Position numbers and translations under genes: made by a program. Under the pieces are notes generated by a model. It searched no databases. It was given only the letters and a program-made list of their open reading frames with translations, and was not told the origin of the DNA. A stretch of DNA of 64,000 nucleotides from Pantoea agglomerans (GTDB lineage: Bacteria > Pseudomonadota > Gammaproteobacteria > Enterobacterales > Enterobacteriaceae). The stretch spans positions 2,666,001 to 2,730,000 of the forward strand of contig NZ_CP083809.1 of NCBI RefSeq assembly GCF_020149765.1, read 5' to 3'. Positions 19,626 through 28,310 of the stretch are shown here, in pieces (position 1 is the first letter of the stretch; each line of letters begins with the position of its first letter).

Positions 19626-20093
19626 TCACCGCTTGCGGAAAAATGCGCGGCTGGCGGTCGGCACAAACAGCAGCCCAAGCACCAGCAGATCGGGCAGCTT
19701 TTGCATCAGGGTATGGTGAATGATCTGCGCATTGCTGGCGCCGCTGATGCTGAAGATCTCAGGATAGATAGTGCCGGTCGACGCCAGCAGCATATAGAAC
19801 AGCACTACCGCCTGAGTGATGGCGAAGCCCCAGCGGCCGCGGTTGCTGCCGCGCAGCAGCAGAAAGGCGCAGCGCAGCTCATAGAAAAAGATCAGCTGGC
19901 TGGCGATAAAGATAAGGGTAGAGTCCCAGGCCTGCGCGCTGCGATGCACAAAATTGACGATCTCCTCAACACCCAGCTCGTTCGCCAGCATCAGCACGCT
20001 CAGACAGCGCGTGGCGATAATGGCGATGCCCGCTACCGTGACCGGCACGGGGGCAAGAGAGAGAAAATCGCCTTTTTTCAGGGTTTCGGACAT
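19626..20093 (-). CDS. ybjO: YbjO, predicted inner-membrane protein
   Basis: 155-aa protein (E. coli 162) of unknown function with four likely membrane segments (about 18-38, 60-80, 88-106, 133-148). The conserved C-terminal block QKLPDLLVLGLLFVPTASR is a good match to the family. Lies between potI and rlmC, the E. coli arrangement. Confidence 0.85.
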   Translation of the reverse strand: MSETLKKGDFLSLAPVPVTVAGIAIIATRCLSVLMLANELGVEEIVNFVHRSAQAWDSTLIFIASQLIFFYELRCAFLLLRGSNRGRWGFAITQAVVLFYMLLASTGTIYPEIFSISGASNAQIIHHTLMQKLPDLLVLGLLFVPTASRAFFRKR

Positions 20094-20119
20094 GGCCAGG
20101 CTCCATCACTGCACGCAGA

Positions 20120-20139
20120 CGGGCGGAAAAATCCGCCCG
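20120..20139. terminator. Hairpin between potI and ybjO
   Basis: CGGGCGGA (20120-20127), AAAA, TCCGCCCG (20132-20139). No U-run follows in the potI direction, so it may be an RNA-stabilising hairpin or weak terminator at the end of potFGHI. Confidence 0.45.
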
Positions 20140-20166
20140 CCTTTATAGTGGCAAAGATCAGTGATT

Positions 20167-21012
20167 TCAGCCACGTCTGGCCTTCTGAATATCGCGAATC
20201 CGCTGCTTTTCTTCATGCGCCATCCAGCGCCAGGCGATAAAGCCCACCAGCCCGACGACGAACAGGATCAGCGACGCCAGCGCGTTGATCTCCGGGTTAA
20301 CGCCGCGCCGCACGGTGGCGAAGATCGCCATCGGTAAGGTGGTCGCGCCCGGCCCGGTGACAAAGCTGGCGATCACCAGATCGTCCAGCGACAGGGTAAA
20401 GGCGAGCAGCCAGCCGGTGACGATCGCCGGAGCGATCATCGGTACGGTAATCACAAAGAAGACCTTGAGCGGCGTCGCGCCCAGATCCATCGCCGCCTCT
20501 TCAATCGAGCGATCCAGCTCGCGCAGGCGCGAGTTGATCACCACCGCCACATAGGCGGTACAGAAGGTAACGTGCGCCAGCCAGATGGTCAGCATGCCGC
20601 GATCGCTCGGCCAGCCAAAGGCGTTACCCATGGCGACGAACAGCAGCAGCAGCGACAGGCCGGTGATCACGTCGGGCATTACCAGCGGCGCGGTCAGCAT
20701 AAAGGCGAAGCCGGTGTGCCCGCGGAAGCGGCCAAAGCGCACCACTACCACCGCGGCCATCGTGCCGAGCACCACCGCCATGGTAGCGCTCAGCGCGGCG
20801 ATGGTCAGACTTAACCCGACCGCATCCAGCATCGCTTCATCCTGGAACAGCACGCGATACCAGTGGAATGAGAAGCTCTCCCACACCGTTACCAGCTGCG
20901 AGCTGTTAAAGGAGTAAACCACCAGCAGCAGCATCGGCGCATAGAGAAACAGGAAGCCGCAAAGCAGAATGGCGGTGCGCCACGGCGAGCGAATCGCAGG
21001 CAGCTGATTCAT
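20167..21012 (-). CDS. potI: PotI, putrescine ABC transporter permease
   Basis: 281 aa (E. coli 281). Six membrane segments, EAA loop AAMDLGATPLKVFFVITVPM, start MNQLPAIRSPWRTAILL. Starts 4 nt inside potH (ATGA overlap). Pairs with PotH to form the channel of the PotFGHI importer. Confidence 0.96.
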   Translation of the reverse strand: MNQLPAIRSPWRTAILLCGFLFLYAPMLLLVVYSFNSSQLVTVWESFSFHWYRVLFQDEAMLDAVGLSLTIAALSATMAVVLGTMAAVVVVRFGRFRGHTGFAFMLTAPLVMPDVITGLSLLLLFVAMGNAFGWPSDRGMLTIWLAHVTFCTAYVAVVINSRLRELDRSIEEAAMDLGATPLKVFFVITVPMIAPAIVTGWLLAFTLSLDDLVIASFVTGPGATTLPMAIFATVRRGVNPEINALASLILFVVGLVGFIAWRWMAHEEKQRIRDIQKARRG

Positions 21013-21974
21013 TCCTTCTCTCCCATTTCACGGTTTTGATGCTTATGGAACCAGACGATCGGCAGGATCAAAATCAGCAGGATAATCACCGCCAGCGCCG
21101 AGGCGACCGGCCAGTCGCGGTTGTTGAAAAACTCCTGCCACAGGATGCGGCCAATCATAATGCTGTCCGGTCCACCGAGCAGTTCCGGGATCACGTACTC
21201 GCCCACCGCCGGGATAAATACCAGCATTGAGCCGGCGATAATGCCCCCTTTGGTCAGCGGCACGATAACGCTGAAAAAGGTTTTCAGCGGCTTCGCGCCG
21301 AGATCGAGCGAGGCCTCTACCAGCGAATAGTCGATGCGCGTCAGCGCGGTATAGATCGGCAGCACCATAAACGGCAGATAGCAGTAAACGATGCCGATAT
21401 AGACCGCCGTGTTGGTATAGAGGATCACCAGCGGATGGTCGATAACCCCCAGCCACATCAGAAAGCGGTTCAGGATGCCGTTGTTATTCAGCAGCCCCAT
21501 CCAGGCGTAGACGCGCACCAGAAACGAGGTCCAGGAGGGCAGGATCACCAGCAGCAGCAGGATGGTGCGCATTGAGGGCTTGCTGTGCGCCACCGCCCAG
21601 GCGAGCGGGTAGCCGACCAGCAGGCAGATCAGGGTCGAGATCGCCGCCACCTTTAGCGACTGCAGGTAGGCGTCCACGTAGAGCGGATCGTCGGTCAGCG
21701 TCAGGTAGTTGCCGAGATTAAGCACCAGGTTGAGCTGATCGTCAGCCCAGCTGATCAGCTCGGTATAGGGCGGGATGGCGCGCGCGATATCGGCAAAGCT
21801 GATTTTCAGTACGATTAAAAACGGCAGCAGGAAAAAGAGCACCAGCCAGAGGTAAGGCAGCGCGATCGCCAGCTTGCGGCCGTGGCGCATTTTCATGCGC
21901 GTCGCCCAGCGCTGCAGCGGCGTACCCGCCAGCCGTGCGCCCGGCGGTTTGCTTGGGTGAAAGAGTTGACTCAT
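21009..21974 (-). CDS. potH: PotH, putrescine ABC transporter permease
   Basis: 321 aa (E. coli 317). Six membrane segments and EAA loop EASLDLGAKPLKTFFSVIVP. N-terminal cytosolic tail (about 35 aa) is somewhat longer than in E. coli. Starts 9 nt after potG. Confidence 0.96.
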   Translation of the reverse strand: MSQLFHPSKPPGARLAGTPLQRWATRMKMRHGRKLAIALPYLWLVLFFLLPFLIVLKISFADIARAIPPYTELISWADDQLNLVLNLGNYLTLTDDPLYVDAYLQSLKVAAISTLICLLVGYPLAWAVAHSKPSMRTILLLLVILPSWTSFLVRVYAWMGLLNNNGILNRFLMWLGVIDHPLVILYTNTAVYIGIVYCYLPFMVLPIYTALTRIDYSLVEASLDLGAKPLKTFFSVIVPLTKGGIIAGSMLVFIPAVGEYVIPELLGGPDSIMIGRILWQEFFNNRDWPVASALAVIILLILILPIVWFHKHQNREMGEKE

Positions 21975-21983
21975 TGCGTCTCC

Positions 21984-23117
21984 TTAGGCCGTCAGAACCA
22001 CACAGCTGTCAACATCCCAGCAGAGGCGGACTTCATCGCCCCAGGTTGGCTGCCCTTTGCGGAAGCGGTGGGCGTTCTGCAGCTGGGCGCTGATCATCTG
22101 TCCGCTTTTCAGCCGGACGTGGTAGATAGAGAGATCGCCAAGGTAGGCGATATGCACCACTTCCCCCACGGCAAAGTTGTAGCCATCCGCCGGAACCTCC
22201 TCGCACAGCATCACTTTTTCCGGGCGCAGCGCGACGTGAACCGGCACGTTATCCGGCACTGACACATCGGAATCGACCTTCAGCGGATGCACCAGCCCCG
22301 GGCTGTCGATCACCAGACCATTTTCCTGACGCTCGCGCAGCATGCCGCTAAAGACATTCACCGAGCCGATAAATTCGGCGCTGTAAACGGTGGTCGGATG
22401 CTCGTAAATCTCTTCCGGCTCGCCGATCTGCACAAACTTGCCGCGGTTCATAATGGCGATGCGGCCCGCCATGGTCATCGCCTCTTCCTGATCGTGCGTC
22501 ACCATGACGCAGGTCGCGCCGACGCGCTCCAGAATATCGACCACCTCAAGCTGCATGCGGTCGCGCAGCTTTTTATCCAGCGCGCCCATCGGCTCGTCGA
22601 GCAGCAGCAGCTTGGGGCGTTTCGCCAGGCTGCGCGCCAGCGCCACGCGCTGACGCTGACCGCCGGAAAGCTGATGCGGCTTGCGCTTCGCATACTCCTG
22701 CATATGCACCAGCGCCAGCATCTCCTGCACGCGCGCGTTGATTTCGCCCTTCGGCAGTTTGTCCTGCTTCAGGCCGAAGGCGATATTCTGCTCCACCGTC
22801 ATATGGGGAAAGAGCGCGTAGGACTGAAACATCATATTGACCGGGCGCTGGTAAGGCGGCACGTGGGAGAGATCCTGGCCGTCCAGGACGATCTGGCCGC
22901 TGGTCGGCGGCTCAAAACCCGCCAGCATGCGCAGCAGCGTCGATTTGCCGCAGCCCGAGGCGCCGAGCAGCGCGAAAATTTCGCCTTTATAGATGGTCAG
23001 GCTGACATCGTCCACGGCGTGCTGGCCGTCGAACGATTTGGTCAGGTTGCGGATCTCCAGCAAGGGCGTTAACGCCTTTGCGGTTTTAGGTTGGGGACGA
23101 GGGATCGCGTCGTTCAC
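21984..23117 (-). CDS. potG: PotG, putrescine ABC transporter ATPase
   Basis: 377 aa, the E. coli length. Walker A GASGCGKST, Q-loop MMFQSYALFPHM, signature QLSGGQRQR, Walker B LLLLDEPMGALDKK, H-loop VTHDQEEAM, and a C-terminal TOBE/MOP regulatory domain. Lies 112 nt after potF, the longest gap in this operon. Confidence 0.96.
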   Translation of the reverse strand: MNDAIPRPQPKTAKALTPLLEIRNLTKSFDGQHAVDDVSLTIYKGEIFALLGASGCGKSTLLRMLAGFEPPTSGQIVLDGQDLSHVPPYQRPVNMMFQSYALFPHMTVEQNIAFGLKQDKLPKGEINARVQEMLALVHMQEYAKRKPHQLSGGQRQRVALARSLAKRPKLLLLDEPMGALDKKLRDRMQLEVVDILERVGATCVMVTHDQEEAMTMAGRIAIMNRGKFVQIGEPEEIYEHPTTVYSAEFIGSVNVFSGMLRERQENGLVIDSPGLVHPLKVDSDVSVPDNVPVHVALRPEKVMLCEEVPADGYNFAVGEVVHIAYLGDLSIYHVRLKSGQMISAQLQNAHRFRKGQPTWGDEVRLCWDVDSCVVLTA

Positions 23118-23229
23118 TAACAGTCACTCCGGTCTACGCGGAACGGCTAAGCCAGCCGCAAAAAAAGGAAAACAGAGGCCAGCGCAGCGCCTCTGTTCCA
23201 GGTTGTAAGCTTACGAAATAAAGAGCCGC

Positions 23230-24336
23230 TTATTTTCCGCTTTTCACTCGAGTCCATGCGCGAGTGCGCGCGCGATCCAGCTTCGGATCCTGCACCTTCA
23301 GCACGAACAGCTTCGACATCGCTTCCGGCGTCGGGAAGATGCCCGGATTGTTGCGGATATCGGCATTGATCAGCGGCAGCGACGCCTTGTTACCGTTAGC
23401 GTAGGACATCTTGTTGGAAACGTCGGCAATCACTTTCGGATCCATGATGTAGTTCAGCCATTGATAGGCGGCGTCGACGTTTTTCGCATCTTTCGGGATC
23501 GCCATCATATCGAAGAAGGCGAGCGCGCCCTCTTTTGGCACGCTATAGGCGAGATGCACGCCGTTTTTCGCCTGCTCAGCGCGGTTTTTCGCCTGCAGAA
23601 TATCGCCAGACCAGCCAATAGCAACGCAGGTGTTGCCGTTCGCCAGGTCGTTGATGTACTGCGAGGAGTGGAAGTAGCGGATGCTGGGACGCAGCTTCAG
23701 CAGCAGATCGGTCGCCGCGCCAGAGTAATCTTTGGCGTCTGAGCTGTTGGGATCTTTACCCAGATAGTTGAGCACGGTGGCAAAAATCTCTTCCGGCGCG
23801 TCGAGGAAGGAAACGCCGCAGCTCTTCAGCTTTTCAAGGTTTTCCGGCTTCAGCACCAGATCCCAGCTGTTAACCGGCGCGTCGGCGCCCAGCGCAGCTT
23901 TCACCTTCTCGACGTTATAGCCGATGCCGGTGGTGCCCCACAGATAGGGAATCGCATATTTGTTGTCTGGATCGTGCTGAGCAACCTTTTTCATCAGCTC
24001 AGGATCGAGATTTTTGTAGTTCGGCAGCTTGCTCTTATCCAGCGGCTGGAAGACGCCGGACTGCAGCTGGCGCGCGAGGAAGCTGGAGGATGGCACCACC
24101 ACATCGTAGCCGGTGCTGCCCGCCATCAGTTTGCCTTCCAGCACTTCATTGGAGTCGAAGACGTCGTAGACCACCTTAATACCAGACGCCTTTTCAAAAT
24201 TCGGCACCGTGTCCGCCGAGATATAATCTGACCAGTTATAGACATGCAGCGTTTTATCTTCCGCCATCGATCCTGCAGAGGCGACCATCAGTACGCCGGT
24301 AACCGCAGCTGACAACCATTTTTTTTGATTGAACAT
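23230..24336 (-). CDS. potF: PotF, periplasmic putrescine-binding protein
   Basis: 368 aa (E. coli 370). Signal peptide ending SAGSMAEDKTLHVYNWSDY; the YNWSDY motif and WGTTGIGYN are hallmark spermidine/putrescine-pocket segments. First gene of potFGHI; upstream DNA holds an ArgR-box-like palindrome and a CRP-like site. Confidence 0.96.
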   Translation of the reverse strand: MFNQKKWLSAAVTGVLMVASAGSMAEDKTLHVYNWSDYISADTVPNFEKASGIKVVYDVFDSNEVLEGKLMAGSTGYDVVVPSSSFLARQLQSGVFQPLDKSKLPNYKNLDPELMKKVAQHDPDNKYAIPYLWGTTGIGYNVEKVKAALGADAPVNSWDLVLKPENLEKLKSCGVSFLDAPEEIFATVLNYLGKDPNSSDAKDYSGAATDLLLKLRPSIRYFHSSQYINDLANGNTCVAIGWSGDILQAKNRAEQAKNGVHLAYSVPKEGALAFFDMMAIPKDAKNVDAAYQWLNYIMDPKVIADVSNKMSYANGNKASLPLINADIRNNPGIFPTPEAMSKLFVLKVQDPKLDRARTRAWTRVKSGK

Positions 24337-24399
24337 CTTTTTATTTCCTCCTGAGCGGATCGTTACAGGCTGGCTAAAGCGGAACCCAGCGCTGCGAGC

Positions 24400-24438
24400 T
24401 GTGCGTCAATTCACAGACACAATGAATCAATATTCATT
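24400..24438. promoter_or_regulatory. ArgR-box-like palindrome and CRP-like site upstream of potF
   Basis: AATGAATCAATATTCATT (24421-24438) fits the ArgR consensus wnTGAATwwwwATTCAnw at all but one weak position. Adjacent to it, TGTGC-GTCAAT-TCACA (24400-24415) fits the CRP half-site pair TGTGA-N6-TCACA with one mismatch. Both lie in the potF leader, 64-102 nt before its start, next to a possible -10 (TACTAT on the minus strand near 24446). Confidence 0.55.
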
Positions 24439-24669
24439 GAGAGTTTAATAGTAAAAACTGATACCTGCGCTGCGAATCCACGTCTTATGCAGCCCCGCAA
24501 GAATAGCCTCGCTACCCTGTCGCTACCATACCCCAGCGTAAAAAACGCCTTTTAGCGACAGGTTATGCATGTTTGTGCTATGTGGTCTGGCAGGAACGGC
24601 ACAAACCACGAGAAATATCTGGCAGTAAAGGGCAAAATGCAGAATAAAAAATGGTGGGCCGGAAATGAA
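24439..24669. other. Intergenic DNA upstream of potF
   Basis: The remaining part of the 381-nt gap between potF and ybjN. It should contain the potF promoter (minus strand). I see no small gene with a ribosome-binding site, no RNA gene and no sigma54 -24/-12 pair. Confidence 0.5.
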
Positions 24670-24692
24670 AACTGCCGCATAAAGCGGCAGTT
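24670..24692 (-). terminator. Terminator of the ybjC-nfsA-rimK-ybjN operon
   Basis: On the minus strand AACTGCCGC, loop TTTAT, GCGGCAGTT, then TTCATTT. It lies 25 nt past the ybjN stop. Confidence 0.8.
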
Positions 24693-24717
24693 AAAACGGG
24701 TCGGAAAAGGGGCTGTT

Positions 24718-25197
24718 CTAGTGCAGCAGCGAGTGGCTGAAGCTCACCGGCGCGCGCTCTTCTTCTTCGCCCATCATCAGCAGATTATTGGCGAAGGCTT
24801 CCATAATCACCATGGAGACCTGCTCTTCGCTCTGCTTCATAAAGCTGGCGAACTGGCCAAAGGTCAACCCGGCGCTGGTCGCAAGGGACTGGCAGACAAT
24901 TAGCTTCGGCAGATTGTCGTCCTGAATGTCGACAAAGGCTTTTACCGTTAGCGAACTGGCGTTGATCTGCGACAGATCGCCGACCAGCGGGATCAGCGCT
25001 GTTGGCTTTACCTCCGCCAGCGCGGAGAAGAGAATAACGTTGTCGACCAGATCGATTTTGGCGTCGAATACCCCATCGAAATTTTGCATGTGCGGCAGAT
25101 GAAGTGCCTGACAGGCATCACATTCGAACCAGGTGATATTTTGCTGATCCAGCCAGCGACGCAACAGGTCGATATCCGGAACGACAAGAGAATCCAT
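24718..25197 (-). CDS. ybjN: YbjN, sensory-transduction-like protein of the DUF1790/T3SC-like family
   Basis: 159 aa (E. coli YbjN 158), a cytosolic protein with a type III secretion chaperone-like fold; in Enterobacteriaceae its expression affects motility and stress traits. Conserved WFECDACQALHLPHMQ and FDAKIDLVDNVILFSALAEV. The start at 25197 (MDSLVVPDIDLLRRWL) matches the family; the frame is open 19 codons further. The C-terminus EEEERAPVSFSHSLLH diverges, as usual. Confidence 0.9.
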   Translation of the reverse strand: MDSLVVPDIDLLRRWLDQQNITWFECDACQALHLPHMQNFDGVFDAKIDLVDNVILFSALAEVKPTALIPLVGDLSQINASSLTVKAFVDIQDDNLPKLIVCQSLATSAGLTFGQFASFMKQSEEQVSMVIMEAFANNLLMMGEEEERAPVSFSHSLLH

Positions 25198-25284
25198 CGT
25201 AGTGTCCCAAGGGGTGAATAAACAGGCGACTAAGCTTACGGAAAAAATGCGCATGACGCTACGAAAACCGCTGAAAAGCGCGCG

Positions 25285-26187
25285 TCAGCCGCCGGTTTTA
25301 AGACTGAAACCGGGCAAAGCGTTGCGCTCTATCCAGTCGATCATCCGCCCGGCGATATCGATGCCGGTACGGGTTTCGATCCCTTCCAGGCCAGGCGAGG
25401 CGTTAACCTCCATGACCAGCGGCCCGCGCCGCGCGCGCAAAATATCGACGCCCGCCACGTCCAGTCCCAGCGTCGCAGCCGCTTTAACCGCGATGGCGCG
25501 CTCCTGCGGCGTAATCTCTACCGGATGCGCTTTGCCGCCGCGATGCAGGTTAGAGCGAAAATCGCCCTCTTTCGCCTCGCGTTCAATCGCCGCGACCACT
25601 TCGTCGCCGATCACCAGACAGCGCACGTCCCGTCCCTGCGCTTCCTGAATAAACTCCTGCACCAGAATATTCGCGTTAAGGCCGCGGAAGGCGTCGATAA
25701 CGCTCTCCGCCGCCTGCCGCGTCTCCGCCAGCACCACGCCGATACCCTGCGTGCCTTCCACCAGCTTCACCACCAGCGGCGCGCCTCCCACCATGGCGAT
25801 CAGATCCTGCGTATCGTCCGGCGACGAGGCGAAGCCGGTTACTGGCATATCGATGCCCTGACGCGCCAGCAGCTGCAGCGAGCGCAGCTTGTCGCGCGCG
25901 CGGGCGATCGCCAGCGACTCGTTGAGCGGGTAGCTGCCGCACATCTCGAACTGGCGCAGCACCGCCGTGCCGTAAAAGGTGGCGGCGGAGCCGATGCGCG
26001 GAATAACCGCGTCGAAATGGCCGAGCGCCTCGCCGCGGTAGTGCACCGCCGGCGACGCCGGGTTGATATTCATGTAGCAGGAGAGCGGATCGATAATTTG
26101 AATCTCATGCCCGCGCTGCTCGGCAACCTCACGCAAGCGTCGGCAGGAGTAAAGTTGCCCGTCGCGCGACAGGATAGCGATTTTCAT
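25285..26187 (-). CDS. rimK: RimK, ribosomal protein S6 alpha-L-glutamate ligase
   Basis: ATP-grasp enzyme adding glutamates to the C-terminus of ribosomal protein S6. 300 aa, the E. coli length. Start [21 protein letters not shown]-grasp motifs [19 protein letters not shown] and [14 protein letters not shown]. 18 nt after nfsA in the same operon. Confidence 0.97.
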   Translation of the reverse strand: MKIAILSRDGQLYSCRRLREVAEQRGHEIQIIDPLSCYMNINPASPAVHYRGEALGHFDAVIPRIGSAATFYGTAVLRQFEMCGSYPLNESLAIARARDKLRSLQLLARQGIDMPVTGFASSPDDTQDLIAMVGGAPLVVKLVEGTQGIGVVLAETRQAAESVIDAFRGLNANILVQEFIQEAQGRDVRCLVIGDEVVAAIEREAKEGDFRSNLHRGGKAHPVEITPQERAIAVKAAATLGLDVAGVDILRARRGPLVMEVNASPGLEGIETRTGIDIAGRMIDWIERNALPGFSLKTGG

Positions 26188-26205
26188 TATCGATCCTCTT
26201 CAGCG

Positions 26206-26928
26206 TTAGCGCGTCGCCCAGCCCTGCTGGTGCAGGTAGTCGAGCATAAAGGGGCGCGTCTCTTTTACGATCAGACGCTGAATCAGTTCGCTCCAGGTCT
26301 CGCTGCGCTGATTGCTGTCGCGCTGCTCGTAATAGATCTCTGTGCGGCTGTCGTAATCGGCCAGCACCTGCGGATCGATCGGCTGATAGCGGTTTTCATG
26401 CACCAGCATCGCGTGGGGCAGGCGCGGCTTAAGGTCGGGCACGGCAGCGGGATAGCCGATGCAGAAGCCGAACAGCGGCAGCACGAATTTCGGCAGGCCG
26501 AGCAGCTCAGTAACCTGCGCGATATTGTTGCGGATACCGCCGATAAAGACGCCGCCCAGGCCGAGAGATTCGGCGGCGACCATGGCGTTCTGCCCCATCA
26601 GCGCGGTATCGACGCAGCCGAGCAACAGCTGCTCGGCGCGGCCCAGCTGCGCATCGGGACAAATCTGCAGATGGCGGTTAAAGTCGGCGCAGAATACCCA
26701 GAACTCCGCGGCGTCCGCCACCCACTGCTGACCGCCAGTCAGCGTAACCAGCTGCTGACGCAGCGCAGGATCGGTGATGCGAATAATCGAAGAGCACTGC
26801 AGAAAGCTGGAGGTGGACGCCGATTGCGCCGCGGCGATAATCGCCTCACGCTGTTCTGCACCGATCGCCTGGTCGGTAAAGGCGCGAATTGAACGGTGGC
26901 TGCACAATAGATCGATAGTCGGTGTCAT
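26206..26928 (-). CDS. nfsA: NfsA, major oxygen-insensitive NADPH nitroreductase
   Basis: FMN flavoenzyme reducing nitroaromatics and quinones. 240 aa, the E. coli length. HRSIRAFTD near the N-terminus and LGLGGVFIGGIRNNI are FMN-site segments. Its ATG overlaps the ybjC stop by one base. In E. coli the operon is under SoxRS/MarA control; I did not identify a certain marbox. Confidence 0.95.
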   Translation of the reverse strand: MTPTIDLLCSHRSIRAFTDQAIGAEQREAIIAAAQSASTSSFLQCSSIIRITDPALRQQLVTLTGGQQWVADAAEFWVFCADFNRHLQICPDAQLGRAEQLLLGCVDTALMGQNAMVAAESLGLGGVFIGGIRNNIAQVTELLGLPKFVLPLFGFCIGYPAAVPDLKPRLPHAMLVHENRYQPIDPQVLADYDSRTEIYYEQRDSNQRSETWSELIQRLIVKETRPFMLDYLHQQGWATR

Positions 26929-27197
26929 TAAGGTCTCCGGCGAGTCTCATTTTTATTAACGGTGCGACCAAACAGCTGCGGCGCCATCGCTTGCGCGGTG
27001 CGCCATATCATCAGCCAGGCGGCGGGCAGCATCAGCAGAATACCGATAATCAGCAGCGCAGTCGCCAGCGTCTTGCCGTCAGCATTCGCGGGCAGCGGCA
27101 GCCAGCGGTTGGCCAGCAGCAGCGCGCACAGCGTCAGCAGGCCGCCGAGCGCTTCCATGATCAGCAAGGCTTTGGGTAAACGCGCCACATTGGTCAT
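26928..27197 (-). CDS. ybjC: YbjC, small inner-membrane protein
   Basis: 89 aa (E. coli 95), unknown function. Two membrane segments (about 8-30 and 42-65), with LPKALLIMEALGG and LLMLPAAWLMIW matching the family. Two ATG codons lie two codons apart; the second (27197, MTNVARLPK) is seven bases from AGGAG and is preferred. First gene of ybjC-nfsA-rimK-ybjN, divergent from grxA. Confidence 0.85.
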   Translation of the reverse strand: MTNVARLPKALLIMEALGGLLTLCALLLANRWLPLPANADGKTLATALLIIGILLMLPAAWLMIWRTAQAMAPQLFGRTVNKNETRRRP

Positions 27198-27349
27198 CAA
27201 CATTCTCCTGGGTCGCACCGGGCTTAGGCCGTCAATTATGGTCAAGGTTCAAAAACTTGCATAGACGACGCGCATCAGACTAACAGGCATTTCCTGCTTT
27301 CTTTAAGCGGTTTGAGCGGGCATCATAATGACCATCCATCCTGAGCTTA

Positions 27350-27365
27350 TGTGACATGGGTCACA
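27350..27365. promoter_or_regulatory. CRP-like palindrome in the ybjC/grxA intergenic region
   Basis: TGTGA-CATGGG-TCACA (27350-27365) is a perfect CRP half-site pair; the flanks AT and AT extend symmetry. It lies 28 nt upstream of the grxA ATG and 152 nt from ybjC, in a leader/promoter position for grxA. Confidence 0.55.
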
Positions 27366-27393
27366 TTAAATAGCCCGAATTAAGGAGCTTTTC

Positions 27394-27651
27394 ATGGTTA
27401 CTGTGATTTTTGGTCGTCCTGGCTGCCCCTATTGCGTACGTGCGAAAGAGCTGGCCGACAAGCTCAGCGCCGAGCGCGACGACTTTAGCTACCAGTATGT
27501 AGATATCCAGGCGGAAGGCATTACCAAAGCGGATCTGGAGAAAAGCGCGGGCAAACCGGTCAGCACCGTACCGCAGATTTTTGTTGATGAGCAGCATATC
27601 GGCGGCTACACCGACTTCGCGGCCTGGACGAAAGAAAACCTGAGCGCATAA
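27394..27651 (+). CDS. grxA: Glutaredoxin 1
   Basis: 85-aa glutathione-dependent disulfide reductase (E. coli 85). Active-site CPYC (Cys11, Cys14), VPQIF cis-Pro loop and GGYTDF glutathione motif. AAGGAG precedes the start. OxyR controls grxA in E. coli; I could not recognise an OxyR site with confidence. Confidence 0.98.
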   Translation: MVTVIFGRPGCPYCVRAKELADKLSAERDDFSYQYVDIQAEGITKADLEKSAGKPVSTVPQIFVDEQHIGGYTDFAAWTKENLSA

Positions 27652-27668
27652 GTTTTTTTGCCAGCGCA

Positions 27669-27692
27669 ACGGGCCGACTCGGCCCGTTTTTT
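27669..27692 (+). terminator. grxA terminator
   Basis: ACGGGCC (27669-27675), loop GACTC, GGCCCGT (27681-27687), then TTTTT. Converging ybjM ends 11 nt beyond. Confidence 0.9.
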
Positions 27693-27702
27693 CGTTCTGG
27701 CG

Positions 27703-28059
27703 TCAGCGCCAGACGATGCGCGCCAGGCGAACCAGCAGCGCGCCGCTGCCTGCCCAGAAGAGCGCGCTCAGGCTCCAGACCAGCAGGGTAAGCCAGCTGG
27801 TGTGGGCCAGCAGCGTATTATGCAGCAGCACGACGCCCAGCAGCGTACCCCAGAGCGCCATCAGCAGCGTGCTTTTTAGCGGGCTCTCCGCATGCAGCAG
27901 CGCCATTACCGCGCCCGGCAGCAGAAAAAGCAGCAGCTCTGGCTGTCCGCCCAGCGGCACATTGCCCACCAGCCAGTAACGATGCGCATAAATAAACACC
28001 AGACTGTAGAGCACAATGCCAGGCATCGCACTGGTCCAGCGTAAGGAACGCCGTGGCAT
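27703..28059 (-). CDS. ybjM: YbjM, inner-membrane protein
   Basis: 118 aa (E. coli 125), four likely membrane segments, unknown function. Recognised from the position and from FLLPGAVMALL and LVWSLSALFWAGSGALL, which resemble the E. coli protein. Start MPRRSLRWTSAMPGIV. Confidence 0.75.
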   Translation of the reverse strand: MPRRSLRWTSAMPGIVLYSLVFIYAHRYWLVGNVPLGGQPELLLFLLPGAVMALLHAESPLKSTLLMALWGTLLGVVLLHNTLLAHTSWLTLLVWSLSALFWAGSGALLVRLARIVWR

Positions 28060-28310
28060 ATCACCCCCATTTATTGAAAATCATCACAATGACAACAACC
28101 TGCCGCGCTCTCTGGTGGAAATAAAATGAAACAGGCCGTTAGCGGTATGAAATTATAAGCTAATGGCTGAGGGTGATTTTTATGATTAGAATACCTGCCG
28201 TCTAAGAGTGACCTGTTTAAATCAAACAGCAGGCTCACTGCGCGGCCTGCACAAGATAGCGAAAAACAGGCCTCTCATCAACAGCTTACAAGTAAACAAG
28301 AAGTTAAACA
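28060..28310. other. ybjM/ybjL divergent intergenic region
   Basis: 251 nt, AT-richer than its surroundings, presumably with the divergent promoters. A seven-codon ORF with GAGGG upstream (ATG at about 28180) is visible but too short to support as a gene. Confidence 0.4.

Noticed and set aside
28180..28204. A seven-codon ORF with GAGGG upstream in the ybjL leader
   Set aside because: Too short to call, with no regulatory codons that would suggest a leader peptide.
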